Assembly (NCBI GenBank): GCA_039177895.1
Contig: JBCDFO010000232.1
Location: forward strand, 1 to 7,705
Length of the DNA: 7,705 bases
Direction of reading: 5' to 3'
From: JBCBEX01 sp039177895
GTDB lineage: Bacteria > Bacteroidota > Rhodothermia > Rhodothermales > Rubricoccaceae
The position numbers were made by a program, and so were the translations under genes. Under the pieces are notes generated by a model, which saw only the letters and a program-made list of their open reading frames with translations, was not told the origin of the DNA and made no database searches. Below, piece after piece: positions 1 to 4,888 of this stretch (positions are counted from its first letter, which is position 1; each line of letters opens with the position of its first letter).

Positions 1-3000
1 ATCTGCGAAGTGTACGGTGCGTCCGTCTTTCTCGGTTTCGAACCGAACTGCTCCGGGTGCGATGAGCACGGCATCACCGATTTGCCCGTGTAAACCGAAG
101 CAGCCAAGGCGAGGTAGACTTTCGGAAAGGGTGGGAAAGAATGCCTCAATCAGCTGCGTGCCGTATAGTAGCGCTGCTATTTGTTCGGCCCAAGCTAGGT
201 CGCGAAAAAGGCTACGGTCGGAGGCAAAGTCAGGACGACGGGTGTAACGACTATGATTGAGGACGCATTCGAGATCATTCCTTAGGTCTTTGTCGAATAC
301 AGGGTCTAGGGCAAGCGTACGGGCGCACGTGAGAACATTTGCAAGGATTTTGTCACGGAAACGGCTGCGGTTGGAGTAACCACTGATACGGAAATACTTT
401 GAGAGACGACGGGAGCGAATACGGTACATGTCGCGACCAAGGGCGTTGTAGCGAGCGCTGGCCCTAATTTTATTATCACTCAAGAACTCGAAAATATTGC
501 CACTGCGGTCACGTTCGAGGTAGCTGGCGAGAGTTTTGTCGATTGCGCCGATAAGGGAATCATCGCGACTGAGGTTCTGCATCAGACAACCCCATCGCGA
601 CTTAACGGTACCAGTGGGCAAAAACGCTACTGAGCCCAAGCCCACTCGCAGCGAAAAGGTCCTCGGTCTTGGAGCACATGGAATATCTTGGCGAGAAAGA
701 AAGCGCAACGCCGTCCGTACATTCGTCGATGTCGGTGGATCGCCAATGACGCGGAGAAGCGCAGCGACTCCACGTTGAAAGACACCGAGCACTGCCTGCT
801 CCCATGATGCATGATCGTCCTCTCGTGTCAGGCGGAGTGCTTCTGAGCGGTCAGCCTTCAGCGGCGGAGCAGCGTTGCCGCGAAGGTCTATCCACAGGCG
901 CGTTCCCAGACCTGCCGCCATCGTCAAGAGTGTCAAAGCCACACCGGTTTCCGGTACGTACATGCCCCTAACTATCAAGGTTGTTCGAGAATTGCTCTCT
1001 AGCTGGCTCTCCACCAACGTTGCTAGCAAATCCTGAGCGACCAGACCGGATGAGTCGTTTGAAGCATTCCTCAGAGTATGTATGCTTGTGTCGTTATGAG
1101 GGTACCAGATCCGGAGGCGACTGCCTGTACCTATGCGGTCCTCTTCATCTGGGGCATTTGTGCTGACCCCATCGTCAATCCAGTCCCAGAAGCGCCAGGT
1201 TGGTTTACCCAGAAGTTCCCTAGGCACCTCCCATATGGCCGCGTTCGTACGTACGTTGTCCACATCAAGCGGCGCGAGTACTTGGGCATGATAATCCAAG
1301 TCAGCACTAGCAAGTCCATCTGCGTCACGGCCTCCTAACACGATCGGATCACAAGTGGGTGGAAGGAGCCAAATCGGACAAGTCGGCCACACCACGTAGC
1401 GTGTGATCACGTATGCTGGATCAATCTTGTGGGGCTGGGTCCCCGCGTTAAATTGCTCGCTATTGCTCTTACGGTAGCCAAACGCTTGTCGCAGGCGCGG
1501 AACGAGCGTCTGTGGGTCGTGGTGGAGCGTGAAGCGGTCCTTCAGATACAACGTGATTTCTGTGCCCTGGTGACCGAGCGTGCCCTCGTTCATCCAGAAG
1601 AGGCTGCCTGGCCCAGAGATGGTCACATCGTACGGCTTGCGCTCGCCATCGTCGGCACCGCCGGGTCGCGTCCGCACGTGGAGCCGGTCGGCGATCATGA
1701 AGCACGACAGGATGCCAATGCCGAAGTGCGAGATCGGTGTCGCGAAGAGGCCGTATTTCCTCAGCAGGGCCTTCTCGCTGTTGAAGTCGGGCGAGCGGTA
1801 GTAGCTCTTGCCCACGTTCGTGAAGTGCTCTTCCAGCGTCTCGCGGGTCATCCCTACGCCGTGATCGGTGACCCGGATGAAGTCCTGGTCGCTCGCCAGG
1901 TCGTGCCCCCACGTCACCTCAATTTCCAGCTTCTCTTCTGGGCTATCGAGTGTGGCCTCCAGAGGATCCACCGGTTCAATGAGCTTCCCCGTGCGCACGT
2001 CGTCGTGCTTCAGCGCTTGGAGCCGGAGGTCTCGAAGCTGCACGGCGTCAAGGGCGTTCTGCAACAGTTCGCGCAGGCACAGCGAGGGGTCGCCGTACAG
2101 CGACTCGCCGAGGAGGAGTTGGACGATCTTCCCCTGGTCGAGCCGGAATGTGATGTCGGCGTACTCGTAGAGCGGCGTGCCATTGTCCCGCACCTTGGGG
2201 TCCACCTGTGCACGGACGCGGGGAAGACCTAGCTCGCACCGAGCTTTTGCTTCAGGTGAGCGAATGACGCGGCGTTGCGCCTCCACCTCGCGTCCCACCT
2301 TTGCCAACTCGTCCTCAATCCAGCCCACAAACGAGAGGATCGTCTTGTGGACGACGGGGTGGTCGCATTCCGCCTCGTAGACCAGTTCCTCGTCCGACAG
2401 GCTCCAATACTGGATCGCGCGGTGCTTCTTCCATTCGAGCAGACTGATGTTGGCGTCCAGGTCGGTGCTGGCCGCAGGCGCGTCTACGTCGTGCGACGCA
2501 TCCTGGTGGCTGTATTCCAGACCGATGTGGCGGTAGAGGATGTCCGGGGCGCGGCTCGCATCGAAGTCCATGATGTCCGCGAGGCGGAGCAGGAGGCCCG
2601 GAAAGGCCCGATTGATACCGTTTTTGACGAACGCGTCCTCATGAGCGCCATATTGCTTGCGGAGCCACGCCACGCCGTGCCCGTGGCTCGCCCCAATCAG
2701 CGCAAGGTCACGTTTGTAGGAGCGCGTTCCGATCTTGAACAGCGTGGGCTTGCCCTTGCTCAGCCGGTCCAGCCACTTGAGGATGTTGTTGGGGTCGGTG
2801 TGGCGCTCCCGGATGTAGGTGCTGAGGAGGTACCCCTCAATGTGCTTGGCGCGCAGGAGGGCATCGGGATGCCCGATCTCGCGGAGGCGTCGGATCTGGC
2901 GCTGTTCCTCGGTGTAGCGGTCGCAGTAGCTGGCGAAGTGGCTGCCCTCGGGCGTGTCCGGGTTCTGGACGGTGCGGTAGAACTCGTCCGTGAGTACCAT

Positions 3001-3294
3001 GCCGAGGTCGTGCGTGTAGGCAGCCAGCACGCACAGCGCACACTCCAGCGCGGGCATCTGTTTCAGCACAGCATCCGGGATCAACGCGTCCATGATGCGG
3101 AGTACGTTGAGAAAGTGCCGCTCGCCGTGGTCGGTGTAGTGCGGCATGTGCACGATGACGCGCTGCGCTGCCGCTGCTGCTGCTTTCGTGACCGCCACGA
3201 TGGTGCGTTTCAGCTCGCCCGTCGTATCACCATCGACGGCGCGTTGGTAGAGGGACGACTCGTCGTAGGAGTTGTAAGGAAGGAGTTGAGGCAT
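1..3294 (-). CDS. HD domain-HSP90-like (GHKL) ATPase fusion protein, C-terminus cut by window edge
   Basis: One frame stays open for 1098 codons from ATG at 3294 to the window edge, so the true C-terminus lies outside. It is the only in-frame ATG, GTG or TTG downstream of the in-frame stop at 3391-3393; no clear Shine-Dalgarno precedes it. Residues 1-255 look like an HD phosphohydrolase: HYTDHGERH (52-60), the paired H95-D96 in YTHDLG, SHGHG (203-207), and LRLADIMDFD (236-245). Residues about 395-590 form a GHKL ATPase of HSP90 type: LRELLQNALDAV (407-418, with E409 and N413 matching Hsp90 RELISN), DHGVGM (477-482), HFGIG (523-527), and GTEITLYL (577-584). An HSP90-type middle segment has DLRG (803-806) and PLKADRS (811-817). 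I recognise nothing from about 840 to 1098. Expected chemistry is ATP-driven conformational change plus metal-dependent phosphohydrolysis; the substrate is unknown. A six-alanine run (residues 38-43) precedes the HD motifs. GC falls in the C-terminal half. Confidence 0.9.
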   Translation of the reverse strand, partial: MPQLLPYNSYDESSLYQRAVDGDTTGELKRTIVAVTKAAAAAAQRVIVHMPHYTDHGERHFLNVLRIMDALIPDAVLKQMPALECALCVLAAYTHDLGMVLTDEFYRTVQNPDTPEGSHFASYCDRYTEEQRQIRRLREIGHPDALLRAKHIEGYLLSTYIRERHTDPNNILKWLDRLSKGKPTLFKIGTRSYKRDLALIGASHGHGVAWLRKQYGAHEDAFVKNGINRAFPGLLLRLADIMDFDASRAPDILYRHIGLEYSHQDASHDVDAPAASTDLDANISLLEWKKHRAIQYWSLSDEELVYEAECDHPVVHKTILSFVGWIEDELAKVGREVEAQRRVIRSPEAKARCELGLPRVRAQVDPKVRDNGTPLYEYADITFRLDQGKIVQLLLGESLYGDPSLCLRELLQNALDAVQLRDLRLQALKHDDVRTGKLIEPVDPLEATLDSPEEKLEIEVTWGHDLASDQDFIRVTDHGVGMTRETLEEHFTNVGKSYYRSPDFNSEKALLRKYGLFATPISHFGIGILSCFMIADRLHVRTRPGGADDGERKPYDVTISGPGSLFWMNEGTLGHQGTEITLYLKDRFTLHHDPQTLVPRLRQAFGYRKSNSEQFNAGTQPHKIDPAYVITRYVVWPTCPIWLLPPTCDPIVLGGRDADGLASADLDYHAQVLAPLDVDNVRTNAAIWEVPRELLGKPTWRFWDWIDDGVSTNAPDEEDRIGTGSRLRIWYPHNDTSIHTLRNASNDSSGLVAQDLLATLVESQLESNSRTTLIVRGMYVPETGVALTLLTMAAGLGTRLWIDLRGNAAPPLKADRSEALRLTREDDHASWEQAVLGVFQRGVAALLRVIGDPPTSTNVRTALRFLSRQDIPCAPRPRTFSLRVGLGSVAFLPTGTVKSRWGCLMQNLSRDDSLIGAIDKTLASYLERDRSGNIFEFLSDNKIRASARYNALGRDMYRIRSRRLSKYFRISGYSNRSRFRDKILANVLTCARTLALDPVFDKDLRNDLECVLNHSRYTRRPDFASDRSLFRDLAWAEQIAALLYGTQLIEAFFPTLSESLPRLGCFGLHGQIGDAVLIAPGAVRFETEKDGRTVHFAD

Positions 3295-3323
3295 AGAGCG
3301 AGGCAGCGGGCTGGATTCCGGTC

Positions 3324-3333
3324 GGGTAGGATA
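3324..3333 (+). repeat. Intergenic motif GGGTAGGATA, copy 1
   Basis: The eleven bases CGGGTAGGATA (3323-3333) recur exactly on the minus strand at 4835-4825, in the other intergenic region that lies upstream of a gene. This copy is about 100 bases upstream of the antitoxin-like gene and, in the opposite direction, about 30 bases upstream of the HD-HSP90-like start. The function is unknown; it could be part of a promoter or a protein site, or chance. Confidence 0.35.
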
Positions 3334-3387
3334 CGGCTGCGCTCCTGTTCTCCGGTGGGCCTGTCCCCGCCTCCTTCGTATGTGGAA

Positions 3388-3420
3388 TCTCTACCTCGCG
3401 CGGTGAGTTAGCGAGGGAGA
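3388..3420. promoter_or_regulatory. Inverted repeat, candidate operator of the antitoxin-toxin module
   Basis: TCTC-ta-CCTCGC (3388-3399) pairs with GCGAGG-GAGA (3411-3420) across an 11-base spacer. That is ten base pairs with a two-base bulge in the left arm. It ends 15 bases before the antitoxin-like ATG and lies in the divergent promoter region. Antitoxins commonly bind palindromes at this position to autoregulate, so an operator role is plausible, but binding is inferred from position and symmetry only. Confidence 0.45.
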
Positions 3421-3435
3421 CCTACCCCTGGAGCC

Positions 3436-3675
3436 ATGACGACTCTTACGCTCGAACTGCCGTCTGACCTCGACCCCGCACGCGTCCGGCTGGGCTTAGC
3501 TGTCCTGCTCTACCAGGAAGGGGCCATCTCGCTCGGCTACGGTGCCGAAGTGGCGGCCCTTTCCCTGCATGACTTCGTCAATGAACTCGCGCAGCGGGAG
3601 GTGCCGGTCATTGACTACCCCGCCGAGGAACTTGACGACGAACTTGCTCACCTCGACGGCCTCGGCGAGGAGTAG
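3436..3675 (+). CDS. UPF0175 family protein, probable antitoxin
   Basis: A 79-residue protein starting at ATG 3436. The hallmark UPF0175 stretch is clear: LAVLLYQEGAISLGYGAEVA (21-40), then a short helical segment LSLHDFVNELAQREVPVI (42-59), then an acidic tail with AEELDDELAHL. In this family the central part is a small helix-turn-helix-like DNA-binding fold and the proteins are usually encoded just upstream of DUF3368 PIN-like proteins. Here the stop is followed after three bases by the GTG of such a gene, so the two are almost certainly cotranscribed and translationally coupled. The probable role is neutralising the partner and repressing the module through the upstream palindrome. The family assignment is from sequence; the antitoxin role is inferred from family and context. 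Confidence 0.88.
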   Translation: MTTLTLELPSDLDPARVRLGLAVLLYQEGAISLGYGAEVAALSLHDFVNELAQREVPVIDYPAEELDDELAHLDGLGEE

Positions 3676-3678
3676 CCC

Positions 3679-4134
3679 GTGGCCCTCGTTGTTACGGACG
3701 CCTCGCCGTTGATTGGTCTGGAGCGAGCCGGGTATCTCGACATCATACCCGCCGTGTTCGCTCAGATCGCCGCGCCGCCTGCTGTCGTCGCTGAGGTTGG
3801 TCATGCCCCGGTGTGGCTTGGGGTAGTGCAGCCGCAAGACGCCGCGCTCGTAGCCCAACTGCGCGCGGTCCCGTTCGGTGCGGGGGAAGCAGAGGTACTG
3901 GCCATCGCTACCGAGCGCCGTGACGTGACAGCGGTGCTAGACGAACGCCGGGCACGCGCCTACGCGCAGCGTCAGGGCGTACCGGTCGTGGGCACGGTAG
4001 GCATCGTGCTCCAGGCGAAGCGGCGCAGCCATCTCCAGGCCGTACGTCCCGTCCTGGATGCGCTGCGTGCCTCCGGCTTTCGGGTGGGCGACCGGCTCTA
4101 TGCCGAGGCATTGGTCCGGGCCGGAGAAGCGTAG
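3679..4134 (+). CDS. DUF3368 PIN-like protein, probable ribonuclease toxin
   Basis: A 151-residue protein starting at GTG 3679, three bases after the antitoxin-like stop. Its length is typical of DUF3368. Visible family features are the N-terminal VVTDASPLIGLERAGYL (4-20) with D7, E39 in VVAEV, FGAGEAEVLAIA (66-77) with E70/E72, AVLDERRAR (85-93) with D88, VVGTVGIVLQAK (103-114), and GFRVGDRLYAEAL near the end. The spaced acidic residues match the metal-binding set of PIN-fold nucleases, so it looks catalytically intact. PIN toxins cleave RNA; the target here cannot be read from sequence. The GTG start may keep its synthesis below that of the antitoxin. It converges with the DUF4783 gene, 55 bases apart, and I see no strong terminator in the gap (a GTGG/CCAC stem and a TTTTT run at 4166-4170 are not adjacent). 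Confidence 0.88.
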   Translation: MALVVTDASPLIGLERAGYLDIIPAVFAQIAAPPAVVAEVGHAPVWLGVVQPQDAALVAQLRAVPFGAGEAEVLAIATERRDVTAVLDERRARAYAQRQGVPVVGTVGIVLQAKRRSHLQAVRPVLDALRASGFRVGDRLYAEALVRAGEA

Positions 4135-4189
4135 GCGTGGCGCTGTACCACAGTTGTCCGCGTCGTTTTTCTCAGAGCAGAGTGCGGTG

Positions 4190-4693
4190 CTACTCGCCGC
4201 TGACGATGCTCGTACCCGTGCGGTCGAGGCGGACGGCAACGACCTCCCAGGCATTGCGGCGCTGCCGGAGGCGGACGGCCACCTGGCACTGCCCGCCGCC
4301 GCGCTCCTCGTAGAGCCCCAGCAGCGTCCGCGTCCCGACGCCGATGGACTGGTCGCGGAACGTCACGGCCTCCGGGGGATAGCGCCGGAAGAAGTCGCGC
4401 ATGACGAAGAGCGCCTGCGTCCGGCTGTAGAACGAGGCCCGCCCGAAGAGCGAGAGCTCGACGCGCGTGGCGGCGTCGCGCAGCAGCGTCTCCGCATCGC
4501 CGGTGCCGAAGGCTTCCTCGAACTGGGGCACCAGCAGCGAGTCAGCCGCGCCGGTGTTTTCCTGGATGTCTGCGCTAGCCGGGGCCGATACCGAGGTCGC
4601 CGTCATCACGAGACCGAGGGCCAAGAGGGCCGTCCAGCCCAGGGCGGTGGGGAGCAGGAAGCGACGCCGGGCCAGCGCGGGAACGGACGACAT
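4190..4693 (-). CDS. DUF4783-type exported protein
   Basis: With the start at ATG 4693 this is a 167-residue exported protein. The N-terminus is a textbook signal peptide: basic RRR (9-11), a hydrophobic core to about residue 36, and APASA (37-41) before DIQEN as the likely cleavage site. The mature part reads FEEAFGTGDAETLL (58-71), VELSLFG, YSRTQALFVMRDFF (89-102), and a terminal strand pattern WEVVAVRLDR. This resembles DUF4783, an NTF2-like family common in Bacteroidota whose function I do not know. The frame is open upstream to an ATG at 4777, but that would put 28 extra residues before the signal peptide, so I prefer 4693. No lipobox cysteine is seen. The gene lies downstream of mutS2 in the same orientation, with a 195-base gap. 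Confidence 0.8.
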   Translation of the reverse strand: MSSVPALARRRFLLPTALGWTALLALGLVMTATSVSAPASADIQENTGAADSLLVPQFEEAFGTGDAETLLRDAATRVELSLFGRASFYSRTQALFVMRDFFRRYPPEAVTFRDQSIGVGTRTLLGLYEERGGGQCQVAVRLRQRRNAWEVVAVRLDRTGTSIVSGE

Positions 4694-4713
4694 GCGGAAA
4701 CAGAATTTGGGGC

Positions 4714-4742
4714 GGACTAGGGTGACTGTAGGCGAACAAAAA
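4714..4742 (-). promoter_or_regulatory. Weak candidate promoter for the DUF4783 gene
   Basis: On the minus strand TTTTTG (4742-4737) is followed after 17 bases by TAGTCC (4719-4714), about 20 bases before the ATG at 4693. The first box matches the TTTG element of Bacteroidota promoters; the second has only the TA of TAnnTTTG. If real, it supports the 4693 start over 4777. Confidence 0.2.
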
Positions 4743-4824
4743 GCGCTCCCAATCCCTGGCACGCCCCTGCACGGCATTCCTGCGCTCCGGCACGGTCGCG
4801 ACTGTGCGAAAGAGCAGACGGTGC

Positions 4825-4834
4825 TATCCTACCC
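4825..4834 (-). repeat. Intergenic motif GGGTAGGATA, copy 2
   Basis: An exact minus-strand copy of the motif at 3324-3333, with the preceding C also shared. It lies between mutS2 and the DUF4783 gene, 132 bases before the latter's start. A looser version, GGGTAGGTTG, is on the minus strand at 7676-7667 upstream of mutS2. The function is unknown. Confidence 0.35.
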
Positions 4835-4839
4835 GGTGC

Positions 4840-4864
4840 ACACTGTTCTGTATTCCTACAGTGT
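4840..4864. repeat. Inverted repeat downstream of mutS2
   Basis: ACACTGT (4840-4846) and ACAGTGT (4858-4864) are perfect inverted arms around an 11-base spacer. The pairing can extend by GC/GC with one bulged A at 4865. It starts 25 bases past the mutS2 stop. In the direction of mutS2 transcription no T-run follows, so a classic intrinsic terminator is unlikely. It may be a protein-binding site for the DUF4783 promoter region or an RNA 3' end structure. Confidence 0.4.
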
Positions 4865-4888
4865 AGCAGATCGAAACAGTCCAGGTGG

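Larger units (their letters stand above)
3295..3435. promoter_or_regulatory. Divergent intergenic region between HD-HSP90-like gene and toxin-antitoxin module
   Basis: This 141-base gap separates two divergent starts (ATG at 3294 on minus, ATG at 3436 on plus), so it must hold the promoters of both unless transcription reads in from outside. I see no convincing -35/-10 or Bacteroidota-type TTTG/TAnnTTTG pair. It contains an inverted repeat (3388-3420) and the GGGTAGGATA motif (3324-3333). A GGAG at 3430-3433 is only two bases from the plus-strand ATG, too close for a good ribosome binding site. Confidence 0.6.

Noticed and set aside
1429..3411. Long plus-strand open frames of 267 codons (1429-2232) and 378 codons (2275-3411).
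   Set aside because: They are antisense to the HD-HSP90-like gene, whose minus frame is open through the whole region and carries clear family motifs. Their translations are rich in R/V/A/E without recognisable domains, as expected for shadows in GC-rich DNA.
3496..3858. Minus-strand open frame of 120 codons.
   Set aside because: It lies antisense across both genes of the UPF0175-DUF3368 module, which match known families.
4135..4189. Possible bidirectional terminator between the converging DUF3368 and DUF4783 genes.
   Set aside because: The only stem is four base pairs (GTGG/CCAC, 4137-4151) and the T-run (4166-4170) is 14 bases away, so no credible intrinsic terminator can be drawn.
4694..4777. 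A 28-residue extension of the DUF4783 protein from ATG 4777.
   Set aside because: It would bury the clear signal peptide that starts at ATG 4693.
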